From an uncultured Candidatus Melainabacteria bacterium (GTDB taxonomy: Bacteria; Cyanobacteriota; Vampirovibrionia; Gastranaerophilales; Gastranaerophilaceae), in contig CAKUUG010000012.1 of assembly GCA_934692665.1 (NCBI GenBank), positions 1 through 46,960 on the forward strand: a stretch of DNA of 46,960 bases, written 5' to 3'. The translations under genes were made by a program, and so were the position numbers. Positions within the stretch are counted from its first letter, which is position 1, and every line of letters begins with the position of its first letter. Under the pieces are notes generated by a model that worked only from the letters and a program-made list of their open reading frames with translations, ran no database searches and was not told where the DNA came from. This document shows positions 34,539-43,086 of the stretch, in pieces.

Positions 34539-35843
34539 CTATTTGTTATAGATTAAATCGTATGGTTTAACAATAGATTCAGAAATCTCTAAGCCATCAT
34601 TTATTACTTTTTTTGCTTGAGCCAATTTATCAGAATCAACATCGTTGTAATACAATATTGCAATAGAATCGCCTTTAGAAACTTTATCTCCAACTTTTTT
34701 ATTCAAAACAACGCCTGCACCAAAATCAATAGAATCAGACTTTTTGTCACGTCCTGCACCCAGTAATTTTGCACAATATGCAACAGATAGTGCATCGAGT
34801 TTTTTGACAAAACCATCATTTTGAGCAGTTAACTTGTATATGTTTTTACCAACATTAAAAAGCGAATAATCATCAATACATCTCAAGTCTCCACCTTGTT
34901 CAACAATTAATTCTCTGAATTTATTTAATGCGGTGCCGTTATTTATTACATCATCTACCATTTTTTTAGCATCTTCGATATTTTGTGCAATTTTACAATT
35001 AAGAAGGGTTTTTATCGCAATTGCAAGAGTAATTTCATATAAATCGTCGCTTTTGTGTCCTTTTAAAAATTCAATGCTTTCGATTATTTCCAAACTATTT
35101 CCAACAGAACTTCCAAGCGGCTGTTCCATTGAACTGATTACAACATCAATATTGCGTTTTAACAACTTGCCTGTTTTTACCATCAAATCGCCTAATTCTT
35201 TTGCTTTTTCCGGAGTTTTTAAGAAAGCACCTGAACCGTATTTTACATCCAAAACTATTGAATTTGCTCCTGATGCAATTTTTTTAGATACAACAGAAGC
35301 ACAAATTAGAGATTTGTTATCAACAGTTGCAGTAACATCACGCAGTGCATATATTTTTCCATCTGCAGGGGTGAGATTTGGACTTTGAGAAGATATTGCA
35401 ACTTTGATTTTTTTGATTTGCTCTCTAAATTTTTCATTAGATAATTCACACTTGAAATTTGGAATTGATTCCAGTTTGTCTATAGTACCACCCGTAAAAC
35501 CTAGCCCTCTGCCTGAAAGTTTAGCTGTATAAACCCCTAAAGAAGCAAGAATAGGAATTAAAACAATAGTTACTTTATCTCCAACACCACCTGTTGAATG
35601 TTTGTCTGCGATGTTTTGAGATATGTCAGAAAAATCTAAAATATCACCGCTATCCACAAAAGCTGATGTTAAATATGCAGTTTCTTCATCATTTAAACCC
35701 TGAAAACACACTGCCATCAGCCAAGCTGACATTTGGTAATCTTCAATATTACCATTCATATAATTTTGAACAAGAAAATCTATTTCTTCTTTTGTGTGAA
35801 TTTTACCTTCTTTTTTCTTTTGAATTAAATCAACTGCACGCAT
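34539..35843 (-). CDS. Thymidine / pyrimidine-nucleoside phosphorylase
   Basis: A 434-residue enzyme of the usual length. Family features are DKHSTGGVGDKVT near residue 80, SGRGLGFTGGTIDKLES near 110, and the substrate loop YALRDVTATVDN near 165, with KYGSGAFLKT downstream. It splits thymidine or uridine with phosphate. The split between DeoA and Pdp specificity cannot be called from the visible residues, so no symbol is given. GAGG precedes the ATG. It lies 11 nt upstream of ilvA in a minus-strand run. Confidence 0.92.
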   Translation of the reverse strand: MRAVDLIQKKKEGKIHTKEEIDFLVQNYMNGNIEDYQMSAWLMAVCFQGLNDEETAYLTSAFVDSGDILDFSDISQNIADKHSTGGVGDKVTIVLIPILASLGVYTAKLSGRGLGFTGGTIDKLESIPNFKCELSNEKFREQIKKIKVAISSQSPNLTPADGKIYALRDVTATVDNKSLICASVVSKKIASGANSIVLDVKYGSGAFLKTPEKAKELGDLMVKTGKLLKRNIDVVISSMEQPLGSSVGNSLEIIESIEFLKGHKSDDLYEITLAIAIKTLLNCKIAQNIEDAKKMVDDVINNGTALNKFRELIVEQGGDLRCIDDYSLFNVGKNIYKLTAQNDGFVKKLDALSVAYCAKLLGAGRDKKSDSIDFGAGVVLNKKVGDKVSKGDSIAILYYNDVDSDKLAQAKKVINDGLEISESIVKPYDLIYNK

Positions 35844-35877
35844 TAACTACCTCGTTTTTGTTTAATTATAACATATT

Positions 35878-36294
35878 TTATTTGTGATAGGGTTCATTGT
35901 TTAAAATTTTATAAGCACGATATATTTGTTCAATCAAAATTAAAACAGCTTCTTGATGCAAGAAAGTCATTTTAGAAAGCGAGAGTTTAAAATCCGATTT
36001 ACTTCTAACTTCATCCTCCAACCCAAAAGCACCACCTATCAAAAAAAGAATTTCATTATAATAGCCATCGCTTTCGATTTCTCTTATTTTTGATGCAAAA
36101 TTCTCACTTGTTAGTTGTTTTCCTTCAATTTCCAATGTAATTTTAAAAGCATTTTGCTTATTTTTTATAAAATCTTTAATAGAAGCAACCTCTACAACTT
36201 CGACTTTACCTAACAGGCGTTTTTGATATTCAAAAACGCCTGTTTTAAAATAACTTTCTTTTAATTTAGCTTCGAGAACTATTTTTATATTCAT
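35878..36294 (-). CDS. rlmH: 23S rRNA (pseudouridine1915-N3)-methyltransferase RlmH
   Basis: A 138-residue SPOUT methyltransferase, near the standard 155. The C-terminal knot is intact: FLIGGAFGLEDEV, then LSLSKMTFLHQEAVLILIEQIYRAYKI and the terminal PYHK. It methylates pseudouridine in helix 69 of 23S rRNA. The Arg often seen after HQ in this block is replaced (HQEAVL). The start overlaps the stop of the upstream symporter (TAATG). Confidence 0.93.
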   Translation of the reverse strand: MNIKIVLEAKLKESYFKTGVFEYQKRLLGKVEVVEVASIKDFIKNKQNAFKITLEIEGKQLTSENFASKIREIESDGYYNEILFLIGGAFGLEDEVRSKSDFKLSLSKMTFLHQEAVLILIEQIYRAYKILNNEPYHK

Positions 36295-37616
36295 TATTCA
36301 GCCTTTGGTTGAGCTTTATCACACAACAAATCATAATTTAATTCATTTTCATTATCTGCAACAGCGGCTGCAACAACAACATCAGACATTACATTGCAGA
36401 TTGTTCTCAACATATCGATAAATCTTTCCAAAGTAAACATCAAAGCGAAACCTACCACCATTTGTTCAGGTGATAAGCCAATAGCATTTAGTATCAAAGC
36501 AATCGTAATCATACCGGCACCCGGAATTCCTGCACATGTAGAAGATGCAACTATTGCTAAAAGCATAATTTCAGCAATCAACAAAGGACTCAAAGCAATT
36601 CCATACATTTGTGCTAAAAATATAACAGCAATGGTTTGAAGTATAGCTGTCCCATCCATATTTAATGTCGCACCAAGAGGCAAAACAAATGAGCAAACTC
36701 TATTTGAAATACCTTTTTTCTCGCAACATGCAATAGTCAAAGGCAAAGTTGCAGAAGATGAAGCAGTACCAAATGCAACCATTAACGCTTCAGAAACGGC
36801 AACATACAATCTGAATATTGGAACTTTTGTAAATATTAAAAGCACCAAAGGATATACAACAAAGAATTGAATAGCTAGAGCAAGAACGATTGTCAACACA
36901 TAGCGAGAAATATCACTAAACACTTCCACACCAAAAGCACCAACAGATGTTGCAGCAAGGGCAAATACACCGGGAGCTGCCAAATACATAATCCAATCTG
37001 TAACTTTCATTGTAGCAGCAAATATGCTTTCAAATACAGAAACCAAAGGACGTGCAATTTCACCTGTTCTGCATAATGCTAACGCAAAAACCAAAACAAA
37101 AATAATAATCGGAATCATTTTACCACCAGACAAAGAAGCAAAAGGATTTCTTGGAATCAAATCCATAAGAATTTGTGCTATATTTTCTCTTTGAAATGAA
37201 AGTGCACCTGCTACCTGCGATTGCAACTGTTGACTTACTTCGTTATTAACCAAATCCATAACGGGTACACCAGGTTTAATAATTAAAGCTGCACCTGCTG
37301 CAACTGAAACAGCTGCAACCGTGATTATTGTGTAGTAAAAAAACATTTTTGTTCCAAATTTGGCAAGCAATTTTGAATCGCCAATATTTGCAATACCAAT
37401 TATAATTGCACTAATAATCAACGGTAAAACGACCATTTGTATTACATTAATGAATGCTTGTCCGACAAAATTTAAAATATGATAAATATGAGCGTGTTGA
37501 GCATTTTGCGGATATAAAATCCCAACCAAAACACCTAACAAAAGCCCTATAAAAATATGTCCGTTTCTCTTTATTCCTAATAAGAGCGCGATTATTACCT
37601 GCATGTGCAATCCCAT
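36294..37616 (-). CDS. Dicarboxylate/amino acid:cation symporter (DAACS family)
   Basis: A 440-residue symporter of the GltP/DctA/GltT fold with eight helices and two hairpins. Signature residues are the serine-rich AFGTASSSATLPLTIAC (about residues 285-300), the NMDGT motif shortly after, and the second hairpin PGAGMITIAL. It moves dicarboxylates such as glutamate, aspartate or C4 acids with protons or sodium. GAGGAC precedes the start, and its stop overlaps rlmH by one base. It heads the minus-strand run to ridA. Confidence 0.92.
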   Translation of the reverse strand: MGLHMQVIIALLLGIKRNGHIFIGLLLGVLVGILYPQNAQHAHIYHILNFVGQAFINVIQMVVLPLIISAIIIGIANIGDSKLLAKFGTKMFFYYTIITVAAVSVAAGAALIIKPGVPVMDLVNNEVSQQLQSQVAGALSFQRENIAQILMDLIPRNPFASLSGGKMIPIIIFVLVFALALCRTGEIARPLVSVFESIFAATMKVTDWIMYLAAPGVFALAATSVGAFGVEVFSDISRYVLTIVLALAIQFFVVYPLVLLIFTKVPIFRLYVAVSEALMVAFGTASSSATLPLTIACCEKKGISNRVCSFVLPLGATLNMDGTAILQTIAVIFLAQMYGIALSPLLIAEIMLLAIVASSTCAGIPGAGMITIALILNAIGLSPEQMVVGFALMFTLERFIDMLRTICNVMSDVVVAAAVADNENELNYDLLCDKAQPKAE

Positions 37617-37729
37617 ATAAAGTCCTCATTTTACTATACAAACTATCTTACAACTATTGATCGCAAAATGCAAAAAAATTCACACAAAAAGCTGATTTAA
37701 TAAAAAAAATTGAAGATAATATTATTTTT

Positions 37730-37912
37730 ATGGAAAACAAAAAGCAAAGAGAATTTTTGGGAATATTTTTTGAATGTTGTAATGTATACGGAAGAATATA
37801 CAAAAACAAAGACAACACATATTACAGTGGTTTTTGTCCAAAATGTATGCGTCAAGTCAAAGTAAAAATCGGAGAAGGCGGAACAAACCAAAGATTTTTT
37901 AAAGCACATTAA
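37730..37912 (+). CDS. Small conserved-looking zinc-binding protein (60 residues)
   Basis: A 60-residue protein with Cys at about residues 16-17 and a CPKC pair near 36-39 that together can hold a zinc. GGTNQRFFKAH near the C-terminus resembles the GGTxxRFFxA ending of small zinc-ribbon proteins in other phyla (from memory). No Shine-Dalgarno; the ATG follows an AT-rich -10-like element. It is alone between the symporter and the gene at 38000. The cysteine spacing and conserved C-terminus argue that it is real despite its size. Confidence 0.55.
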   Translation: MENKKQREFLGIFFECCNVYGRIYKNKDNTYYSGFCPKCMRQVKVKIGEGGTNQRFFKAH

Positions 37913-37999
37913 CAAATATTACAATTTTTGACATTGGGGAAATATTTTGTTGCATTTTTACTTTATTATTATATATCTTTTATATAAAAACAGGTAAAA

Positions 38000-38908
38000 A
38001 TGATTCAGCTTAATACAGATACAGCATTATTAAATAAGTACTTTGGTATATCTTTATCCAAGATATATACAAATTATGCCAACAAAGACTTCGAAGAAAT
38101 AATGAAAATCGAAGCTGAACAAGGCAACAAAAAAGCTGAAGATTACGAAAAAATCTTAACCGACCCAAACAAAATTCTTGAAATTTTCAATTTAGTAAAT
38201 ATAGAAAACAAATACGTCATTTTGCAAAATATGTGCGAGGAAGATCTTGATGCACTATTGCCGTTGTTAAACAATGACCAGCTGTCTATGGGACTAAATT
38301 TCTTTACTGATGAAAAATTAATTTCTATGGCAAAAGAACTTCCTATAGAAGAATTAGTTTGTATGATTTTTGAAAAATTTCAATTAAACGAAGTTTTGGA
38401 ATTAATGGAAGGCTCTGCGATGGAGACTTTTCTGGAAGAAACAAAAGTAAAAAGAAGCTATATGCAAAATTACTTTGAAAGTCTTGGTGTTGAAGAATTA
38501 AGAAACATTATGCAAATAGCAAATGGTGTCAATTACAAAGACAAAGATAAAAAATCAATCGTAGACGAACTAAAACAAATGAAAGACAATGAATACCAAA
38601 TTTTTGCAACTTCGCTAGACAGAGATTCAACAATCGAATTAATAGGCGGAGTATGTGAACAAGATGAAAATTTGTTATTATTGTTTAATCCTGACGATTT
38701 AGTAAAACCAATGGAACTATTAATGAAAAGTGACAAAATAAAAATGATGAAAGGTCTGGAACAAGAATTTTTAGTACCGATGATTCAAGAATTACCTGTT
38801 GATTTAACACAGATAGTCCTAACACAAATAGATCCAAAAGACTTGGCAGAAACATTATCTAGCGATTTTACAGAAATATTAAAATCTGTCGTTCTATTTT
38901 CAAACTAG
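38000..38908 (+). CDS. Helical-repeat protein resembling the MgtE N-terminal domain
   Basis: A 302-residue soluble, mainly helical protein. Repeated short helices of the type LxxLxxxxLxxMxxELPxEELVxMIFE and the C-terminal LPVDLTQIVLTQIDPKDLAETL recall the superhelical MgtE-N/FliG-middle fold. There are no membrane helices, so if related it is a free-standing cytoplasmic domain. A weak AGG lies before the ATG. Its stop overlaps the stop of the convergent permease gene. Function is unknown. Confidence 0.55.
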   Translation: MIQLNTDTALLNKYFGISLSKIYTNYANKDFEEIMKIEAEQGNKKAEDYEKILTDPNKILEIFNLVNIENKYVILQNMCEEDLDALLPLLNNDQLSMGLNFFTDEKLISMAKELPIEELVCMIFEKFQLNEVLELMEGSAMETFLEETKVKRSYMQNYFESLGVEELRNIMQIANGVNYKDKDKKSIVDELKQMKDNEYQIFATSLDRDSTIELIGGVCEQDENLLLLFNPDDLVKPMELLMKSDKIKMMKGLEQEFLVPMIQELPVDLTQIVLTQIDPKDLAETLSSDFTEILKSVVLFSN

Positions 38909-40071
38909 ATTTTGTATGCTTTTTTATAAAACAAATATCCGCCAACCAAACTAATAGAAACAACAGGCAGCCAAGGAGCTAAAAATGCAGGAATAGCACC
39001 TGTTGCACCCAAATTCAAAGAAAAAGCTCTAATTACATAATAAATAAATATAATTATTATACTAAACAAAAAACCACGATTCACTCTGGCACGAGGAGGA
39101 GTAATTGCCAAAGGTACTCCAATAATTGCAAGTGCAAAAGTCGTAATCGGAAGAGCTAATTTGTCAAACAAATTTATTTCATATTCCAGTTTTATTGCTC
39201 TTTCCAGAGATTTTTTGTGTCTGTTTATGTGACGCATCAATTTAAAGAAATTATATTCAGCAGCCGTTTCTTTAACCATGTCATTTACATCACCTATTCC
39301 AAAAGAAACATTCGACTCTTCAAACAAACTGGTGTTAAATATTTTTCCGTTTCTGGAAATCGTATAAATCACTCCATCATCAAATTTCCATCCATAATCA
39401 GAAGTCGTACCTTTTTTTGCTTGTACAATTTGGACATTTTTGGGATTTGATATATCAACAACAGTAACATTATTCAAGGTTTTATCTTTGCACCATTGTG
39501 CATAAAAAAGACGTTTTAAGTTTCCATCTTTGTCCATATCTTTTATTGTAAAATTCATTTTGTTTTCAGGAATATGTTTTTGTTCTATAGAATAAATCGC
39601 AAGCGATTTTGATTGTACAGAAGAAATCGGAACAATAAATTCATTAATAAAGAAACTAACAACTGTCATAACGAGTGCAAAACAAAAAATTGGTCTTGCA
39701 ACTCTTTCGATACTGATACCACAAGCTTTGAATATCGTAATTTCAGATTTTAAACTTAAATCGTTAACGGTCATAACTGTTGCAAACAATGTAGAAATAG
39801 GAATAGTCAAAACAAATACTTGTGGCAAATTCAAAACTATCATCATTATTGCAATATGAAAAGGAATTCCATACAAAGAAATTTGTTTTATCAATTGCGT
39901 AAAAGTTTCAGATGCAAAAATAATTGAAGTAAATATTATTACACCCAACAAAAAAACATCCATCAATTGTTTTAAGATATATCTATCCAAAATACTTAAT
40001 GAATTGTATTTGTCTTTTGCAAACTGTTTTAGTTCTTTATATTTTGAATATATTTTTCCCATTTTCATCAT
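38905..40071 (-). CDS. LptF/LptG family permease, second copy
   Basis: A 388-residue (from the ATG at 40071) permease with the same plan as the one at 2723: three N-terminal helices after ILDRYILKQLMDVFLLG, a periplasmic domain of about 150 residues, and three C-terminal helices preceded by ITPPRARVNRGF. It probably works with LptB at 3874, as homodimer or partner of the other copy. The reading frame is open to a TTG at 40113, but the ATG at 40071 (another ATG at 40062) is a more likely start; both overlap the 3' end of tyrA, indicating coupling. It is not next to lptB. Confidence 0.88.
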   Translation of the reverse strand: MMKMGKIYSKYKELKQFAKDKYNSLSILDRYILKQLMDVFLLGVIIFTSIIFASETFTQLIKQISLYGIPFHIAIMMIVLNLPQVFVLTIPISTLFATVMTVNDLSLKSEITIFKACGISIERVARPIFCFALVMTVVSFFINEFIVPISSVQSKSLAIYSIEQKHIPENKMNFTIKDMDKDGNLKRLFYAQWCKDKTLNNVTVVDISNPKNVQIVQAKKGTTSDYGWKFDDGVIYTISRNGKIFNTSLFEESNVSFGIGDVNDMVKETAAEYNFFKLMRHINRHKKSLERAIKLEYEINLFDKLALPITTFALAIIGVPLAITPPRARVNRGFLFSIIIIFIYYVIRAFSLNLGATGAIPAFLAPWLPVVSISLVGGYLFYKKAYKI

Positions 40072-40843
40072 ACATTTTTTTTCTTTCAGCAGAAATCTTA
40101 TCCAGATATTCAATAAGTTCTTTATCAGACATAGTAAATAATTTGTCTAGTTTTTCTTTTATTATATCAAAATATTTTAAAATATTTTCTTTATTTTTTA
40201 ACATATTTAACACTAAATCAGAATTCGACATAGAGAGTCTTGTCATATCTCGAAATCCGCTTGAAGCAATCATTTTTGCATCGTCTGTCGTACTATCAAA
40301 CAACAAAAACGACAATACAGTAGGAAGATGAGAAATCTGAGCTGTTAATTTGTCATGGGTATTCATATCGACAACAAGCGGTTTTGCACCTAGTGTATGA
40401 ATGATTTTATTTAGAATTTCGTTATTTTTTTCAATCAGCCACTTTGCACCGACAAAAAGTTCCTCAAAGCCTGCATTAAAACCGGTTTTTTCCGTCCCTG
40501 CCATCGGATGGGACAAGATAAAATTAAAATTGTATCTTTTGTTTAACAAATCTTTTTTAATAGATGTAACATCGACAACAATCGTATCTTTGTTTAAAAT
40601 TTTATTTAATTCTTCCAGCGTTTTTAGTGTTTTTGAAACAGAAGTACAAACAAATACAATATCGCATTTTTCTACAATTTTTACATCAGGAGAAGAATTT
40701 TTAGTATAGTTTAATGCTTCAGTATAGCTTGATTTTGAACAAACAAACAGTTCATAATCATTTATATCAAAAAGACCTCTTAAAATAGAACTGCCAATTA
40801 ATCCCAATCCTACAATTCCAACTTTCACTTTATTATTTTTCAT
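40037..40843 (-). CDS. tyrA: Prephenate/arogenate dehydrogenase TyrA
   Basis: A 268-residue dehydrogenase. GLGLIGSS near residue 13 binds NAD(P), and the catalytic His is in SHPMAGTEKTGFNAG (about residues 111-125). The C-terminal helical dimer domain has HLPTVLSFLLFD. It makes 4-hydroxyphenylpyruvate or tyrosine from prephenate or arogenate. No regulatory ACT domain is present. TATAAT on the minus strand ends 6 nt before the ATG with no Shine-Dalgarno, so this may be leaderless. The 3' end overlaps the second LptF/G permease. Confidence 0.92.
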   Translation of the reverse strand: MKNNKVKVGIVGLGLIGSSILRGLFDINDYELFVCSKSSYTEALNYTKNSSPDVKIVEKCDIVFVCTSVSKTLKTLEELNKILNKDTIVVDVTSIKKDLLNKRYNFNFILSHPMAGTEKTGFNAGFEELFVGAKWLIEKNNEILNKIIHTLGAKPLVVDMNTHDKLTAQISHLPTVLSFLLFDSTTDDAKMIASSGFRDMTRLSMSNSDLVLNMLKNKENILKYFDIIKEKLDKLFTMSDKELIEYLDKISAERKKMYDENGKNIFKI

Positions 40844-40849
40844 ATAAAA

Positions 40850-40855
40850 ATTATA
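40850..40855 (-). promoter_or_regulatory. -10 TATAAT of the tyrA promoter, probably leaderless
   Basis: TATAAT on the minus strand ends 6 nt before the tyrA ATG. No Shine-Dalgarno lies between. Confidence 0.45.
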
Positions 40856-40902
40856 ACAAAAAAGTTTTTTATAATATAATTTTTATAAGTTAGGGAGTAA
40901 TT

Positions 40903-41415
40903 ATGACACAAGATTTTATTAAAAAAGGAAAAGCATTCAAATTTGGAGACAATATTTCAACAGACCACATTGCACCCGGAAGATTGTTCCATTTGAGAAA
41001 TGATTTGCTTGAATTTTCAAAACATGTATTAGAAGATGCCGACGAAACTTTTGCAAAAAAAGTTCAAAAAGGCGATTTTGTAGTTGCGGGGAAGAATTTT
41101 GGACTAGGTTCAAGTAGAGAACATGCTCCGCAAATTATTAAAATTGCAGGAGTTGGAGCAGTTATTGCAAAATCGTTTGCACGTATTTTTTATAGAAATG
41201 CAATCAACATAGGGCTTCTTGCAATAGAATGTGATACAGACAAAATTGATGCCGAAGATGAACTAGAACTCGACATTAAAAATGGCATTTTAAAAGATTT
41301 AACCAAAAATATAGAACTAAAAATCACACCCCTGCCGGATGTAATGATAAAACTGCTAAACGATGGCGGTTTGGTTGAACATTTAAACAAAAATGGAGAT
41401 TTTAATCTTGGATAA
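40903..41415 (+). CDS. Aconitase/LeuD-type small (swivel) subunit
   Basis: A 170-residue swivel domain. KFGDNISTDHIAPGR near residue 14 and GKNFGLGSSREHAP near 62 are the substrate-binding blocks of aconitase-superfamily small subunits. The STDHI form, rather than DTDxI, is closer to true aconitase than to isopropylmalate isomerase. It needs a large subunit carrying the iron-sulphur cluster, which is not next to it. The following gene is an isocitrate dehydrogenase, so hydration of citrate to isocitrate is the likely task; homoaconitase or LeuD remains possible. GGGAG lies 7 nt before the ATG. Confidence 0.82.
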   Translation: MTQDFIKKGKAFKFGDNISTDHIAPGRLFHLRNDLLEFSKHVLEDADETFAKKVQKGDFVVAGKNFGLGSSREHAPQIIKIAGVGAVIAKSFARIFYRNAINIGLLAIECDTDKIDAEDELELDIKNGILKDLTKNIELKITPLPDVMIKLLNDGGLVEHLNKNGDFNLG

Positions 41416-42421
41416 AAAATATAATATCACTTTATTAAAAGGTGATGGTATTGGGCCTGAAATCACAGATTCTGTTGTTGAAATATTAAATTCTACAGGC
41501 ATAAGTATTGAATGGGAAGAAAAATTAGCAGGGCAAAAGGCATTTGAAAAATACAGAAATGTTTTGCCTGATGAAACATTACATTCAATAGAAAAAAACA
41601 AAATCTGCTTAAAAGCACCTATCACAACACCCATTGGCTATGGTTTTTCGTCTGTTAATGTACAGTTAAGAAGACATTTTGATTTATATGCAAATGTACG
41701 CCCGAGCAAAAATCTTCCTGCGATAAACACACCTTTTGAAAATGTTGATTTAACAATAATTAGAGAAAATACAGAAGATATTTATGCCGGCATTGAAAAC
41801 AAAATTGACGAAGAAACAATCCATGGTATAAAGCTAATTACAAAAAAAGGTTCAACGAGAATTTGTGATTTTGCTTTTCAATATGCAATAAAAAATGAAC
41901 GCAAAGAAGTTGCTGTTGTCACAAAAGCCAATATTTCAAAATTAGCAGATGGAATGTTTTTGAATTGTTTTAGAGAAGTTGCAAAAAATTATCCACATAT
42001 CAAAACAAGAGAAATTTTAGTCGACAATTTATGTATGCAATTAGTCCAAAATCCTTCTCAATTTGATGTTTTGGTTATGCCAAATTTATATGGAGATATA
42101 GTTTCAGACCTTTGTGCAGGATTAATCGGCGGTTTAGGTGTAGCAAAATCAGCAAACATAGGCAAAGATGTTGCAATTTTCGAAGCAGTTCACGGCTCTG
42201 CTCCTGATATTGCAGGCAAAAATATTGCAAATCCGACAGGTTTATTAATGAGCAGTGTTATGATGCTAGAGTATTTGGGCGAAAACAAAATAGCAAAAAA
42301 TATCGAAAACGCACTGTTTAAAGTTTTAGAAGAAGGCACTTGTTTAACAAAAGATTTAAAAGGCAGTGCTACAACAACTGAGTTTACAAAAGCAATTATA
42401 AAAAAATTGAAAGGAGAATAA
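41408..42421 (+). CDS. NAD-type isocitrate dehydrogenase
   Basis: A beta-decarboxylating dehydrogenase of 337 residues. LLKGDGIGPEI binds cofactor. GFSSVNVQLRRHFDLYANVRP carries the S-x-N-x-x-L-R isocitrate contact set in place of the IPMDH loop, and IRENTEDIYAG and MPNLYGDIVSDL complete the active site. HGSAPDIAGKNIANPTG has Asp-Ile at the sites that fix NAD rather than NADP. The start is put at the TTG at 41408 with GGAG 9 nt upstream; an ATG at 41393 is in frame but has no ribosome site. Overlap with the upstream gene implies coupling. Homoisocitrate is an alternative substrate. Confidence 0.85.
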   Translation: MDKKYNITLLKGDGIGPEITDSVVEILNSTGISIEWEEKLAGQKAFEKYRNVLPDETLHSIEKNKICLKAPITTPIGYGFSSVNVQLRRHFDLYANVRPSKNLPAINTPFENVDLTIIRENTEDIYAGIENKIDEETIHGIKLITKKGSTRICDFAFQYAIKNERKEVAVVTKANISKLADGMFLNCFREVAKNYPHIKTREILVDNLCMQLVQNPSQFDVLVMPNLYGDIVSDLCAGLIGGLGVAKSANIGKDVAIFEAVHGSAPDIAGKNIANPTGLLMSSVMMLEYLGENKIAKNIENALFKVLEEGTCLTKDLKGSATTTEFTKAIIKKLKGE

Positions 42422-42422
42422 A

Positions 42423-42956
42423 ATGACAAAATGGGTATGTGCAGTATGCGGTTGGACAACAGAGCAAGACAAAGCTCCTGAAGTTTGTCCACAATGTAAA
42501 GCAACAAAATTCAATAAAGCAACAGACAGTAAAACTTATGCAACAGAACATGTTGTAGGTATCGGAAAAGATGTAGACAAAGAAGTTTTGCAAGGATTAA
42601 AAGACCACTTTAACGGCGAATGCACAGAAGTGGGAATGTATCTTGCTATGTCTAGAGTTGCAGATAGAGAAGGTTATCCGGAAGTTGCTGAAGCATTCAA
42701 AAGATACGCTCTTGAAGAAGCAGACCACGCTGCAAAATTTGCAGAATTGTTAGGTGAAGTTGTCACAGATTCTACAAAGAAAAATCTTGAAATGAGAGCA
42801 GAAGCTGAACATGGTGCTTGTGCTGCTAAGATGGAAATTGCAAAAAGAGCAAAAGAACTAGGCCTTGATGCAATCCATGATACAGTTCATGAAATGGCAA
42901 AAGACGAAGCTCGTCATGGCTGTGGCTTTAGCGGTTTGTTAAAAAGATTTTTTTAA
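42423..42956 (+). CDS. Reverse rubrerythrin (N-terminal rubredoxin domain, peroxide reductase)
   Basis: A 177-residue protein. The rubredoxin iron site comes first (CAVCGW and CPQCKA, about residues 6-25), followed by the di-iron four-helix domain with HFNGECTEVGMY, ALEEADHAAKF, RAEAEHGA and AKDEARHG. Domain order is the reverse of classic rubrerythrin and matches clostridial reverse rubrerythrins, which reduce peroxide and oxygen in anaerobes. GGAG precedes the ATG, which is two bases after the isocitrate dehydrogenase stop; a terminator follows. Confidence 0.93.
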   Translation: MTKWVCAVCGWTTEQDKAPEVCPQCKATKFNKATDSKTYATEHVVGIGKDVDKEVLQGLKDHFNGECTEVGMYLAMSRVADREGYPEVAEAFKRYALEEADHAAKFAELLGEVVTDSTKKNLEMRAEAEHGACAAKMEIAKRAKELGLDAIHDTVHEMAKDEARHGCGFSGLLKRFF

Positions 42957-42978
42957 ATAATTTAAAATAGTCTATTGT

Positions 42979-43012
42979 AAAAAGCAGCTTAACAAATGAG
43001 CTGCTTTTTATT
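42979..43012 (+). terminator. Terminator after reverse rubrerythrin
   Basis: AAAAAGCAGCT and AGCTGCTTTTT form an 11-bp stem around a 9-nt loop, with a T-run. Confidence 0.88.
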
Positions 43013-43086
43013 TAAAAAATTTGTAAAAAAAATATGTTTATTCTAAAATTAAAATTGTCAAAAAGTATAACAAAAAGGAAAGAAAA

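Noticed and set aside
43013..43086. S15 autoregulatory leader upstream of rpsO
   Set aside because: The leader is short and AT-rich, with no convincing pseudoknot or rRNA-like fold.
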